A DNA stretch of 64,000 bases from Bradyrhizobium sp. WBOS07. Its GTDB lineage: Bacteria; Pseudomonadota; Alphaproteobacteria; Rhizobiales; Xanthobacteraceae. The notes below the pieces were generated by a model, which was given only the letters and a program-made list of their open reading frames with translations, ran no database searches and was not told the origin of the DNA. The stretch is taken from positions 3,782,001 through 3,846,000 of the forward strand of contig NZ_CP029008.1 of NCBI RefSeq assembly GCF_024585165.1. The letters are read 5' to 3'. The position numbers and the translations under genes were made by a program. Below are positions 8,821 to 18,095 of the stretch, one piece after another. The first letter of the stretch is position 1. Each line of letters begins with the position of its first letter.

Positions 8821-10523
8821 CGCGGCACACTAATTCCGTGAGCTCTAACGGCATTGCACTGAGGAGCCAAGTAGTCGATTTCCTCAGATCGCTCCGCCCA
8901 GCGCGCAAATTCGTCAAGATCGCCGTTACGCCGGATATCTGCGTCGCTCGCAACGACAGGCACTAGATTCTGAAACAGCGGGTCACAAACATCCGTTCCG
9001 ATCTCCGTCTTAAAACTTTTATAGACCCACGGGCGCCTGACGAACAGCGCGTGAGCGTGGACCCTCGCAAGGTGGACCTTCGCAGGATCGAGGCGCGGCA
9101 CCCGCTCAAGCTTGTTAAGCGTATCCAAATAGCTTTCGCGAGACGAATGATCTTCAGTGAAACCGAAGCCCGAATAGCGCCCCGTTCCCGCGGTTATGAC
9201 CGGCACGCCAAAACAAGGCAGCTCGTATCCAATGCTGCCACGGACTGTAATCCCGACATCGGCCATTCGGAACACGGAAAGCGTACTGAAGCGCGTGTCG
9301 GGCGGAAGCAATTTCACGTGGGCTGGCAGGTCGCCGATACTCTCGCGGATGAGGCGCAGCTCTCCATATTCGCCCGACACGCCTGAAAGCTGCCGCTTCC
9401 ATATGTTGGCGGGGTGTAACTTGATGAGCCAGTTCATTCGGGGGTTAGCGGCCGCGGCCCTCACCGTTTGGGTAAACCAGTCGCCATAGTTCTCGAAAAT
9501 ATCCTTGCCGTAGAACAAATTCGCATCCCACAGGACGTGCGAGAATAAAACCGCTACTGACCTTTCGTCGAGGCCCAACTCCTGCCGAATCTCAGCCTCT
9601 GTCACATCGACCGTTGCCGGCTGGTTGCGGGCCTGAACTTTCCACACCCCCCCATAACGCTTCTGGAACTCATCATCGAGTTCGGCCTCCTGCTGTGCCC
9701 CCCAAGGCTCTCTCAAAATCCGCTCCAGCGTTTCGCGGGTGATCGAATTGGGATGGATGCGGCGCGTTTCTCGCGTGAGCTTCTTGTGAATCAGGGCATC
9801 TTCGCGAGAAGGCTGATTGAACTGGATCGTGGAAATGCCTCTCTTGATCGCGACATCAACAAACGGCCCGAGCGTGTGGAAGTTCGGTTCATTGACGAGA
9901 ATGAGAGCGGGCTGAAGTTCCGACAAGCATTTCTCTGCGGCGTGCACGAAACCGACGGATTCCTTCAGCTGCTCGAGGATGGCGTGACGCACTTCAGGCT
10001 TTCGTGGATCGGGGGCACCATCGAAACCCCGCCGGGACACGGACGAAAGCAATTGCGGCCCGATCCATGCGTCTCTGTACCGCCATTCCATGACCGACTG
10101 GAAATCCAGCGGCATCTCGCTGCGGCGCCGCACCTCCGCAATCGCCGCCGCCCGCGCACCTCTAACGTTGACCAGCTTTTCGAACGCAAGAAAATCGACG
10201 ACACCGAAGGCTTCGTACAGACGCTTCGCGTGAGTGTAGATGCTCGACGTCAACACTTTCGCGCGCCAGCCCCTTCGGCGCAACGCCAACACCTGCATGC
10301 ACTCCAGTTTTGCCGCGTAAGTATTGTTCGTCATGCTGAGTATCAGAACAGTCCTGGCATCGGCCTGAGGCAACGGCAGCTCACGCGCAAAAGCCATATC
10401 GACAAACGTACGGCTTTCCTCGTTCTTCAATCGGCGATAGTCGCCATTTGTCATCCGCTCGCGCAAGTCCGCGAGTCTTTCCGCGACGGGACTTCGACGC
10501 AGATATCGAACAAGCGCATTCAT
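8817..10523 (-). CDS. capsule polysaccharide biosynthesis-type protein, possible glycosyltransferase
   Basis: The protein has 568 residues and no obvious membrane segments. The C-terminal half resembles the KpsC/KpsS-like capsule-synthesis fold: WLIKLHPANIWKRQL, then HVKLLPPDTRFSTLSVFRMAD and TVRGSIGYELPCFGVPVITA, a pattern shared with CMP-sugar-dependent transferases. It starts within the stop of neuA (ATGA), so it is translationally linked to CMP-nonulosonate synthesis, which makes a nonulosonate transferase role attractive. Family assignment rests on motif pattern only. Confidence 0.65.
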   Translation of the reverse strand: MNALVRYLRRSPVAERLADLRERMTNGDYRRLKNEESRTFVDMAFARELPLPQADARTVLILSMTNNTYAAKLECMQVLALRRRGWRAKVLTSSIYTHAKRLYEAFGVVDFLAFEKLVNVRGARAAAIAEVRRRSEMPLDFQSVMEWRYRDAWIGPQLLSSVSRRGFDGAPDPRKPEVRHAILEQLKESVGFVHAAEKCLSELQPALILVNEPNFHTLGPFVDVAIKRGISTIQFNQPSREDALIHKKLTRETRRIHPNSITRETLERILREPWGAQQEAELDDEFQKRYGGVWKVQARNQPATVDVTEAEIRQELGLDERSVAVLFSHVLWDANLFYGKDIFENYGDWFTQTVRAAAANPRMNWLIKLHPANIWKRQLSGVSGEYGELRLIRESIGDLPAHVKLLPPDTRFSTLSVFRMADVGITVRGSIGYELPCFGVPVITAGTGRYSGFGFTEDHSSRESYLDTLNKLERVPRLDPAKVHLARVHAHALFVRRPWVYKSFKTEIGTDVCDPLFQNLVPVVASDADIRRNGDLDEFARWAERSEEIDYLAPQCNAVRAHGISVPR

Positions 10524-11218
10524 CGGACGAAATCCGTGCGTAATAGATGATCTGCCAACCGGAGGTCTTCCGGCGTATCAATGTCGAGCGAGGAAAGCTC
10601 GTCCATCTCGTAGCCGACAATTGTCTCTCCGTAGAGCTGCCCGGCGTCGAGCACTGAACTGCGAACGATCAGTACGGCTGGCCCATTCCGCGCATAAAGA
10701 CGTTCTTTTTCCTGCCGCGACGTCTTTCCGATGCCTCCACCGAAATACGGCGTGAGAAGCCCATCCTTCTCCCGCATTTGTCCTTCGGGAACGAAGCGAT
10801 GCGGCACGTTCACCACGCTCACCAGCGTATGCGCCTGGGTCTCGCGGAATCTTGCGACGCTCTCGCGAACATGGTGCGCACGACGAAACGGCGAGGTAGG
10901 CTGCAAGAGCACAATCGCCTCGATCGCCTCTCCCGCCCGGCGCATTTCGGCAAGACAATGCTGCATAACACCAAGCATCAATGCGGCGTCTCCCGCGAGG
11001 TCCGCAGGCCTAAGAAAAGGCACGTCGAGCCCCAGCGCCCGTCCCGCCTCAGCGATCTCGTTGTTATCCGTCGATAGTACCGCGTGATCAATGACGCCCG
11101 AGAGCAACGCGGCCTCTGCAGTCCAATCCAGCAAGGAGCGTCCCCCGCAGAGCGCAAGATTCTTACGAGGAATGCCCTTTGAACCACCACGGGCGGGTAT
11201 GAGGGCCACAAGGCTCAT
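10520..11218 (-). CDS. neuA: CMP-nonulosonate (acylneuraminate) cytidylyltransferase
   Basis: The protein has 232 residues and activates a nonulosonic acid with CTP. The signature IPARGGSKGIPRKNLALCGG at the N-terminus binds CTP; LSTDNNEIAEAG and VLLQPTSPFRRAHHVRES follow in the order seen in NeuA, PseF and LegF. The length matches a single-domain enzyme without the esterase extension of E. coli NeuA. It lies 37 bases after neuC and overlaps the capsule-type transferase. The genes cannot tell whether the sugar is neuraminic, legionaminic or another nonulosonic acid. Confidence 0.9.
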   Translation of the reverse strand: MSLVALIPARGGSKGIPRKNLALCGGRSLLDWTAEAALLSGVIDHAVLSTDNNEIAEAGRALGLDVPFLRPADLAGDAALMLGVMQHCLAEMRRAGEAIEAIVLLQPTSPFRRAHHVRESVARFRETQAHTLVSVVNVPHRFVPEGQMREKDGLLTPYFGGGIGKTSRQEKERLYARNGPAVLIVRSSVLDAGQLYGETIVGYEMDELSSLDIDTPEDLRLADHLLRTDFVR

Positions 11219-11255
11219 TCGATATCAGCCTCGCGATTGCCAAGACGTTTCACGC

Positions 11256-12413
11256 TCAGTACGTGATGCATTTCTGGATTTCCACCTTCTCGACGGCCAA
11301 AACGCTAGCGATCCTGGGGCCAGCCGATCCATCACCGTAGATCGGATTCATCGCGTACCGGCCGTGCTCAAGCTGCTTCGCAATAGCATTTGAGATCTGC
11401 TTCTTGTCATAACTGACTTCGATGACGTTATCGCCTCGGTCACGCATGTTCTGGCGGGAACCGATGTTCACGACTGGGGTACCGATGTAAGCTCCCTCTC
11501 TTATCCCGCTGCTCGAATTTCCGATGAGACAAGCTGTCGAGTTCATGAGGTTGACGTAAATGTCGATGGGCAAGTTCTTGAAGAAGTGCATACGGTCGTC
11601 GAGCTTCCGCTCGCGCCACTTTCGGATGCCGCGCGAGATATCATCCGAGCCTGCGTCTGCATTTGGCCACAGTACGACCGCCGCGAGCCCCCGCTCGCGC
11701 ACCGCCTCCAAGGTCATCGTGATTTGCGCCTCGCCGTCACCATATTCCGTCGTCACAGGATGCTGGGAAACGAGTGCAAACGGCTCGTCGATCGAAAAGC
11801 GCTGCCCTACACCATCATCAAACAGATGATCGAATATATTCTCGATTGGATTTTTCAGAATGTCGGCTACCAGGTCGATGCGCGGACAGCCAACCATGTG
11901 GACGTGTTCCGGTCGCTCGCCAAGCCTTACAATGCGCTCCCGCGCCCCCTCACTCGCCGGAAAGTGGATATGCGCGAATTTTGTCACTGCATGACGAATG
12001 CTTTCGTCGATCGTGCCACTCACCTCGCCACCCATGGTGTGAGCCACGGGTATATTCATGTAGGCAGCGGCCAGGGTCGTCGCCATCGTCTCGAAGCGGT
12101 CCCCGACGGTTAGTACCACATCGGGGGCGAGTTGCTCGAACAAGGTTGGTAGTTCGAGCAGACCGAGCCCCGTCGACTTGGCCATAGTCGAAGGCGTCTC
12201 TCCTTCGATCAGCATGGTCACCCGGGCATGCGGGGTAAAACCATCCTTCTCGATTAAATTGACGACAGAACCATAGCGATCGAGCACAGCAGATGCAGCC
12301 ACGATCAATTGCAACTCAAGAGCCGGATGCTGCTTGATGGCACGCATCGCCGATTTTATTGAACTATAGTTTGCGCGGGACCCGACAACTACGCAGATCT
12401 TCTTCTTGCTCAC
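11256..12413 (-). CDS. neuC: UDP-GlcNAc 2-epimerase (hydrolysing), NeuC/LegG type
   Basis: The protein has 385 residues and would release ManNAc (or a diacetamido analogue) from a UDP-sugar. The N-terminus KKICVVVGSRANYSSIKSAM is the NeuC-type UDP-binding start. VVLTVGDRFETMATTLAA and HTMGGEVSGTIDESIRHA carry the active-site residues of the epimerase-2 fold, and IGNSSSGIREGAYIGTP is the uridine-binding end. The start is a GTG that overlaps the neuB stop (GTGA). LegG enzymes share these motifs, so the substrate remains open. Confidence 0.9.
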   Translation of the reverse strand: MSKKKICVVVGSRANYSSIKSAMRAIKQHPALELQLIVAASAVLDRYGSVVNLIEKDGFTPHARVTMLIEGETPSTMAKSTGLGLLELPTLFEQLAPDVVLTVGDRFETMATTLAAAYMNIPVAHTMGGEVSGTIDESIRHAVTKFAHIHFPASEGARERIVRLGERPEHVHMVGCPRIDLVADILKNPIENIFDHLFDDGVGQRFSIDEPFALVSQHPVTTEYGDGEAQITMTLEAVRERGLAAVVLWPNADAGSDDISRGIRKWRERKLDDRMHFFKNLPIDIYVNLMNSTACLIGNSSSGIREGAYIGTPVVNIGSRQNMRDRGDNVIEVSYDKKQISNAIAKQLEHGRYAMNPIYGDGSAGPRIASVLAVEKVEIQKCITY

Positions 12414-13414
12414 GCAAAGTCCTCCTCGCCGAACTTGTGATCCCGCGGCAGGGACCGCGCCAAGCGCCGGCCAATAAACTCCCGGTACCGGGCGGCGGGA
12501 ATTCCGTCTCCCGGCTTCTTGAACGCGAAGTGCTGTTGTTGAATTTCGGTCCCCTCGGCGAGGTCCGCGGCAGCCACAATGCTCTTCTCGAAGATCCGCT
12601 TCATCTCCAGCACAGAAGACAAATCGTCCTTCTCCACCGGAGAAGCCATCATTCGCGCCGTGAATTTCAACTCGCTACAGAGCAGCTGGAATTGATCCGG
12701 CTCCATGCTATGCTTGGCATCACTCCCATACATCAGCTTCGAGAAAGTGAAATGCTTCTCGACCACGGTGGCGCCGAGCGCAACCGCGGCGATCGCAGCG
12801 GCAAAGCCCAGGGTATGATCCGAAAACCCGACAGGAACGTCATAACGTTCGCGCATTTTCAGCATGACATTAAGGCCGACCTGCTCTGGTTGACACGGGT
12901 AGATCGATGTGCATTGGAGCAAGGTCAGCGCGCAGGCCGAACGAAGTATCGCAACCGCGGAGTCCAGTTCGTGCCAGTTGCTCATACCAGATGAGAGGAA
13001 CACCGACTTCTTGGTCTGCGCAATGCATTCCATCAATGGCAAATTGCTCACCTCCCCAGACGGAATCTTGTATGCACTGACCCCGACACGCTCCAGTAAG
13101 TCAACTGCTTCGAGAGAAAACGGTGAAGACATGAAATCGACTTTGCGTTTCTTGGCCAGCTCCGCAAGTCGTCCCCATTGATCAACGGAGAAGCCCGTTC
13201 GCCGGAAATACTCCGCGCGCGGCTCCGCGGAGAAATACGACGGCGAAGGCGCATCCACTAGTGTCTCGGCGTCGGCAATGTGAGTCTGAAACTTGACCGC
13301 ATCCGCGCCACAGTCGGCCGCCGCCTCTATTAGACGACATGCATTTCCGAACGATCCATCGTGAACGGATCCGATCTCTGCAATCACGTAAGGCATTTGG
13401 CGGCCGATGGTCAT
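12410..13414 (-). CDS. neuB: N-acetylneuraminate synthase family protein
   Basis: The product has about 334 residues. It condenses a hexosamine with phosphoenolpyruvate to form a nonulosonic acid. The TIM-barrel begins at VIAEIGSVHDGSFGNA, with AVKFQTH, SSPFSLEAVDLL, YKIPSGEVSNLPL, CTSIYPC and GFSDHTLG, and VVEKHFT is near residue 225. A C-terminal SAF/antifreeze-like domain ends the protein (about residues 270-334). The frame stays open for 108 codons upstream, but that stretch has no protein-like features. An ATG six codons further in is an alternative start. Confidence 0.9.
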   Translation of the reverse strand: MTIGRQMPYVIAEIGSVHDGSFGNACRLIEAAADCGADAVKFQTHIADAETLVDAPSPSYFSAEPRAEYFRRTGFSVDQWGRLAELAKKRKVDFMSSPFSLEAVDLLERVGVSAYKIPSGEVSNLPLMECIAQTKKSVFLSSGMSNWHELDSAVAILRSACALTLLQCTSIYPCQPEQVGLNVMLKMRERYDVPVGFSDHTLGFAAAIAAVALGATVVEKHFTFSKLMYGSDAKHSMEPDQFQLLCSELKFTARMMASPVEKDDLSSVLEMKRIFEKSIVAAADLAEGTEIQQQHFAFKKPGDGIPAARYREFIGRRLARSLPRDHKFGEEDFA

Positions 13415-13773
13415 GGCGCGAGCTTTCGAAACAAAAGATGAACACGGGGGCGGCCTCCGCTTACCGAACTTTTGGGCCACAATCAAGCGAAGTACGGTAT
13501 TGACCCATGCGGAGTTCCTCTTTTGGAGGAGAAATGGTGTTTTGGAGGTCACGCCTGCACTCGCCGAGGGCAGATCAAGTAACGAGGTCGCTGCTACCGC
13601 GCCGCGGGCCTCTATTTGGATCCGCCAACCGGCTTCAGCTCCAATTCTGGAATTAAAAGGAGGAGGCCGATCCAGAAAGCAAGGCCAGATTGCCGGCGCC
13701 GCAAGTTCGCCAAAATTTGTATAGGTGGCGCGCAGCATGGCATTGCGTGCCGACGGCGGATCTGGCGAGCCAT
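13415..13773. other. 359-bp region upstream of neuB without a supported gene
   Basis: This is the largest gap within the minus-strand polysaccharide cluster. The neuB frame is open through most of it, but the translation is low-complexity, proline/alanine-rich and resembles no family I know. It may hold a promoter for neuBCA and the genes after it, or a decayed gene. I saw no clear promoter elements, hairpin or repeat. Confidence 0.5.
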
Positions 13774-14712
13774 CTAGTCAACAAAATATCGACTACGGGC
13801 AGGAAGTTCTGCAACCGCGGCGATATCGGCGGCATCGATCCGCGCAAGCAGCAAAGAATCAGAGAGGCTGCGATTGACCGCGCGTTCCATTGTCATTCCG
13901 GCGACATAGCCGGCCTCTGCGGCCAAATCAGCAATGGTGCGGTTGACCGCGCCGGGATTGCCAAGCGGGTAGCTGACCGCACTGACATTCGTCCCCGTGA
14001 CCTCTTCGAGAAGCTTCCGCGTTCTTTGCAATTCAGCGCCGGCCTCTGCGAGTGCCATTCTGGCCAGGGGGGCATGGCTCCAAGCATGTGCACCGATCAT
14101 GCCGGGCCCGGCGAGAGTTCGTATCATTGACGGATCGAGATAGAAGTCAGTAACAAATCTGGATTCGGGAATGCCCGCCTCTGCCAGCAGAGTATCAGTC
14201 AACCGTGAGGTAAACTCGGGCGGCATCTGGTAGTTCAGGAAATACTTGAGGCGCGCGGTTTGAACGCCGTCATACCGATAGCTTTCCTGCGCTTTTTTGA
14301 GGTCTACCGCCAGAAAATCCGCATGTTCGGGAAGACGTTCGATGTGGGCGATGATCGTAGGGTCGCCGAAACTGGCCCGGAGATAGTGAAGCTTGTGAAC
14401 TGTGGCCGCGCGCGCCTCGCCGATTGGGCTCCCCAGCACGAAAAAGGCCGCCGGTATCCGCTCCTCTTCGAGAACCGGAAGCGCGTGCTCAAACTGACAG
14501 CGGAGTCCATCGTCAAAGGTAACTAGACATGCTCGTTCGGGCAGGTGCTGATTGCCGCGAGCGGCGCGAACAAGATCCGGAAGCCCGATCATATCAAAAT
14601 CTCGAGCGAGCCCACGGAGCCTTTCTCGAAACTCGGCCGGCGTCAGTCCATGAATGCCGTCGAACGGGTATTTAGGCATGCCGACGTAGTGGAAGTTGAC
14701 CGCCAGAAACAT
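13774..14712 (-). CDS. polysaccharide deacetylase (NodB-homology) family protein
   Basis: The product has about 312 residues. The NodB motif 1 is clear (CLVTFDDGLRCQFEHALPVL), with the metal/catalytic aspartates in TFDDG, and AAFFVLGSPI follows. A later block, GMIGAHAWSHAPLARM, supplies the H-x(3-4)-H type metal ligands, and AVSYPLGNP is motif 3. The ATG has TGAGG six bases ahead and lies eight bases after the formyltransferase stop. It likely removes an N- or O-acetyl group from a sugar intermediate or polymer. No signal peptide is evident, which favours action on a cytoplasmic substrate. Confidence 0.85.
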   Translation of the reverse strand: MFLAVNFHYVGMPKYPFDGIHGLTPAEFRERLRGLARDFDMIGLPDLVRAARGNQHLPERACLVTFDDGLRCQFEHALPVLEEERIPAAFFVLGSPIGEARAATVHKLHYLRASFGDPTIIAHIERLPEHADFLAVDLKKAQESYRYDGVQTARLKYFLNYQMPPEFTSRLTDTLLAEAGIPESRFVTDFYLDPSMIRTLAGPGMIGAHAWSHAPLARMALAEAGAELQRTRKLLEEVTGTNVSAVSYPLGNPGAVNRTIADLAAEAGYVAGMTMERAVNRSLSDSLLLARIDAADIAAVAELPARSRYFVD

Positions 14713-14720
14713 TGAGGGCC

Positions 14721-15518
14721 TCACCGCTCGATCCGAATTAGTCGGACCGCTGCAGTTTCGTGGCGCTCCCTCCGGTGCAGCCACTCGGCGATAAATCCGG
14801 CTGCTTCAAGCGCCCGAACCCTTTTGATCGCCTCGCCATTGAAGTCCCTTCGCCGATAGAGCGTGCCGCCGGCCCATTGTGGAATGGGAGTTAGCTCCTC
14901 GCCGCCGGCGAGCGCGTCGAGGGCGTCAAGCATGAGCTCTGCGGAAACCACCACGGACTTGAGGCCGAGCGTATGCAAGCCATCCGTAGGGTCGATGGAA
15001 GGGCGACCGTGCGCGATGATTCCGCCCGTGTCAGTCCCTGCATCGATCGTGTGCAGGGTCACGCCGACCAGTTCCGGGCGTTGATCGTGAAACGGCCAGA
15101 AGTTGGTGCCGCTCCCGCGGTAATAGGGCGACAAGCCTTGGTGGATGTTCAGCAGTCGGTTGGCTGGGAGCATCCCGAGAACCGGCGCTTTGATCAACCC
15201 GCAACCGAACACGGCTATTGCCTCGGGTTGGGCGCGACGCAGTTCCGTAAAGACCGCGTCTGTATTTAGGCCCCCCCGATCAACCGTGATCGTTTCGGAT
15301 CGCACACCACACCAGGCATGGTCCGGAAAAAAGGCATCCTCGGCCCCGGCGAGGCGACGAAAGTGATCCGCAATCAGGTCCGCGTCCTCTCGGCCCGCAT
15401 AGGCGTCATCAAGGCCCTTCTGTTCCCTGACGATCACTGCGAGATCGTGCCGTTCCTGGAGGCGCCGTGCGAGATAGGCATGCCGGCGACTGGTGCTGGT
15501 GAGGAGGGCTATGCGCAT
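14721..15518 (-). CDS. formyltransferase-fold enzyme (sugar or methionyl-tRNA formyltransferase-like)
   Basis: The protein has 265 residues. The formyltransferase catalytic core is seen as LNIHQGLSPYYRGSGTNFWP, containing the His of the N-H-D triad, and GVTLHTIDAGTDTGGIIAHG supplies the Asp. VFGCGLIKAPVL before it fits the GART fold. Length and location argue against a housekeeping Fmt. Sugar N-formyltransferases that use N10-formyl-THF on dTDP- or UDP-aminosugars sit in similar clusters, so N-formylation of an aminosugar is the leading inference. It is closely coupled with the deacetylase that follows. Confidence 0.78.
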   Translation of the reverse strand: MRIALLTSTSRRHAYLARRLQERHDLAVIVREQKGLDDAYAGREDADLIADHFRRLAGAEDAFFPDHAWCGVRSETITVDRGGLNTDAVFTELRRAQPEAIAVFGCGLIKAPVLGMLPANRLLNIHQGLSPYYRGSGTNFWPFHDQRPELVGVTLHTIDAGTDTGGIIAHGRPSIDPTDGLHTLGLKSVVVSAELMLDALDALAGGEELTPIPQWAGGTLYRRRDFNGEAIKRVRALEAAGFIAEWLHRRERHETAAVRLIRIER

Positions 15519-15795
15519 TGGATAATGGGGGATTCTAGCAGACCGGCGGGCGTTACCGATATAGCAAACTCGGTTCTGGGACAGGAAGTGGCGTATCGAT
15601 CATTTTAGAGCCACGGGGCGGGCAATCCGAGGAACTTTAGTCGCACGTCCCCGAAACCCTATTGGGACTTTACGATGTCGCCAACCAGCTTGCCAGATGT
15701 GTCAGACACCTCGTTCGGCCCATCCGATAGGCAAGCGTCGCCTCGCCGGTGCTGGCGAGTTCTCCGATCGCCTCGAACTTGTCGTATGGGCCTGC

Positions 15796-16599
15796 TTACC
15801 GTCCCAAGAGCCTGTAGGATAAACCATAGAGCTTCGTCGCCGCACGGTAGGCTCCAAGCGACCAGAGGGCCCTGACAACTCTCGGCTGATGGAGGCCGAA
15901 CTCTCCACGGAGAGTGCAACGAACGCGGCGGCGACGTTCCGGGTCGAGCACGAGAACGCCAAGTGAAGACACTTCCAACGATCGAGCCGCACCGGCGCGC
16001 GTCGCTACATTTACCTCACGCTCGCGCAGCTCACGCCAGCGGGGACCAGGCTTCGCAAGTGCGACCTCGTAAAAAACCTCTGCACTCCCGAACTGCTCGA
16101 AGAACGCCCGCTCTGGGCTCCCGACCGTCAGGTTATGAATGGCCATCAGGCGAACATTGTCCGCCAGCCCCGCGGCCATCATCGAAATAGCCGGCCATCC
16201 CTTGGGGCCGTCAACGAGAAAGCCAACTCGTGCTCCGCGCAGCTTATTTGACCAGCGGCCAAACTCCTCATAGGCGCTGCCTTTGACAAGCTCGATGGGC
16301 AAATGCGCAAGACGTTGCCGACACGCCGCGGCCCGCGCCGTATCTTGCTCAAGGTCGATCGAAACGAGCCTGCGACCATTTCGCCTGGCCCAGTCACCCA
16401 GAATTTCAGTCGAGTAGCCATCCTGGCGGCCGGATTCGACGACGACCGAAACGTCCTCGACCATACAGCGTGCCAGGAAGAATGCCATTTCGCAGGGAAA
16501 AATTGCCCCTTCCACCCATCGGTCGACATATCCTTCGAGAACAAGTGCCGCCGCAATCTCTGCAGCGGCTTGAAGCGCTTCCAAGTCTTGTTTCGCCAT
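15796..16599 (-). CDS. Rossmann-fold methyltransferase-like protein of unknown substrate
   Basis: The product has about 267 residues. VVVESGRQDGYSTEILGDWA, VSIDLEQDTARAAACRQRL and ELVKGSAYEEF are in the order of SAM-binding motifs I to III, and FLVDGPKG resembles the acidic motif of cephalosporin-hydroxylase/TylF-like proteins. I do not recognise the exact family. The ATG has GGGA eight bases upstream and lies 14 bases after the flippase stop; a TTG six codons earlier is a weaker start. About 280 bp without a gene separate it from the formyltransferase. Confidence 0.65.
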   Translation of the reverse strand: MAKQDLEALQAAAEIAAALVLEGYVDRWVEGAIFPCEMAFFLARCMVEDVSVVVESGRQDGYSTEILGDWARRNGRRLVSIDLEQDTARAAACRQRLAHLPIELVKGSAYEEFGRWSNKLRGARVGFLVDGPKGWPAISMMAAGLADNVRLMAIHNLTVGSPERAFFEQFGSAEVFYEVALAKPGPRWRELREREVNVATRAGAARSLEVSSLGVLVLDPERRRRVRCTLRGEFGLHQPRVVRALWSLGAYRAATKLYGLSYRLLGR

Positions 16600-16613
16600 G
16601 AGTTTGATCCCGT

Positions 16614-18095
16614 TCAAATATTCTGAACCTTTGCATGAGATCGATCCTGCAAAACGCGCAGCAAATCAACGATGCGCTCTCGTTCGACGATAGCTGCCGC
16701 AGCGGAAACCGCTAAGCACAAACCGATTCTTGTTATCAGTGCGGGAGCCATGTATGCGTTGAACAACCAGCTCAGGATAATGGCAGCGCAGCCATACACG
16801 ACCCGACTGTCATCAAAGCCTTCAAGGCGCTGGAACGAAATCGATTTCCAATAGATATAGGCTCGGAATAGGATCGCTTCAGCAAGAAGAACTACGACCA
16901 CCCCCGCGAGGCCTCCGTTCCAGCCAACGTCTCGCACCCGACCTACGGCAAATGGTAAGGCAGCCAAGCAACAAATCGAAATCAGTGAACCCGCATGGGT
17001 GAGGCTTTTCGCGCCGCCATTTGCATAGATGGTCGCATTTTGCGTTCTGCCAGAAACGTGGAGCAGCAGAAGCAATGCGAACCAGGGCACGAGTGGCGCT
17101 GCGGGCGTTAGGCGGTCATGAGTCAGAATGACAACAAACTCCTCGCCGAAACAGGAGAATGCGACACCAAAAAGGGCAATCAGAACATGGATTGGCATCC
17201 ACACGCGTTTGGTCAATGAAAATAGCCGCTGCCCATCTCGCGCCTCGGCCAGCGACGTCGACCAGACATTGACTGCAACGGCATTGGTTCCGGCGAGCAA
17301 GGTTCCGTAGTACAGCCGGGCGTGACTGAGATATCCGACCGCTGAGAGGTTGAGATTCGCGGCGAGAATCGAATTCTCCCCGATACTGCGCAAGCCACCC
17401 GTGAGCCCCGATGCAATGGACGTTAGGCTGTGGGACCGAAGAACCAAAAACCATCGACGGCTAGGTACGTGCCATGGCTCGGCACCAAGCGCTACCATGG
17501 CGACCACCACAGAGCACGCTTGCCCGAGAACGGCCCCAACGAATAGCGATGCCACGCCCAGATGAAAGGTAAAGAGTGAGACTAGCGTGCCGGCAAAAGA
17601 CCCAACTGCTTGCATAGCGATCTGGGCAGCAACGGCATTGCCACGACCGGAAACGGCAAAGACATTGGTCGCGAGGATCGTCGCAGACTTTAAGGGAATG
17701 AGGAGGGCCGTCAGAAGAAGGGTTGCGCGGGAATCTTCAACTGGAACCGACATAATATGCTGAAGCCAGGGCCAAGCCACCAAGAACACGACAGCGAGGC
17801 TCACACTGAAAAGGAGTGCGACCGTAAAGAAGCTTGACAACATTCGCCGCCGCTCTGGAATCGAAGCAACCGAATAATTTGCCGGCAGCGCCAGAGAGCC
17901 ACCTGCATCGCCGAAAGCGCCAGCGAGCGCAGCCCACGACATCATTAGGGCAAAATATCCGAAGTCGGCCGCAGTCAATACAACGGTAGTCAATGGAAGG
18001 ATAGCGACGGACAAGACTGCTTGAAAGACTGTCGCGCTCACAAAGAGCAGAACGCGCCCCGCGAAACGGCCGCGAAGCGATAGAAACCTGCTCAC
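16614..18095 (-). CDS. polysaccharide flippase (Wzx/MOP superfamily)
   Basis: The protein has 493 residues with about 12 to 14 hydrophobic segments spread over its whole length, e.g. VLLFVSATVFQAVLSVAILP near residue 20 and VAVNVWSTSLAEARDGQ mid-protein. This is the layout of Wzx/RfbX flippases that move lipid-linked repeat units across the inner membrane. The start is a GTG overlapping the TylF-type gene's stop (GTGA), with GGGAG nine bases ahead. With a Wzy-type polymerase in the same locus this indicates a Wzx/Wzy-dependent pathway. Confidence 0.83.
   Translation of the reverse strand: MSRFLSLRGRFAGRVLLFVSATVFQAVLSVAILPLTTVVLTAADFGYFALMMSWAALAGAFGDAGGSLALPANYSVASIPERRRMLSSFFTVALLFSVSLAVVFLVAWPWLQHIMSVPVEDSRATLLLTALLIPLKSATILATNVFAVSGRGNAVAAQIAMQAVGSFAGTLVSLFTFHLGVASLFVGAVLGQACSVVVAMVALGAEPWHVPSRRWFLVLRSHSLTSIASGLTGGLRSIGENSILAANLNLSAVGYLSHARLYYGTLLAGTNAVAVNVWSTSLAEARDGQRLFSLTKRVWMPIHVLIALFGVAFSCFGEEFVVILTHDRLTPAAPLVPWFALLLLLHVSGRTQNATIYANGGAKSLTHAGSLISICCLAALPFAVGRVRDVGWNGGLAGVVVVLLAEAILFRAYIYWKSISFQRLEGFDDSRVVYGCAAIILSWLFNAYMAPALITRIGLCLAVSAAAAIVERERIVDLLRVLQDRSHAKVQNI

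Noticed and set aside
12410..13738. 442-codon form of NeuB with a 108-residue N-terminal extension
   Set aside because: The extension is low-complexity and unlike any NeuB. The TIM barrel begins just after the ATG at 13414.
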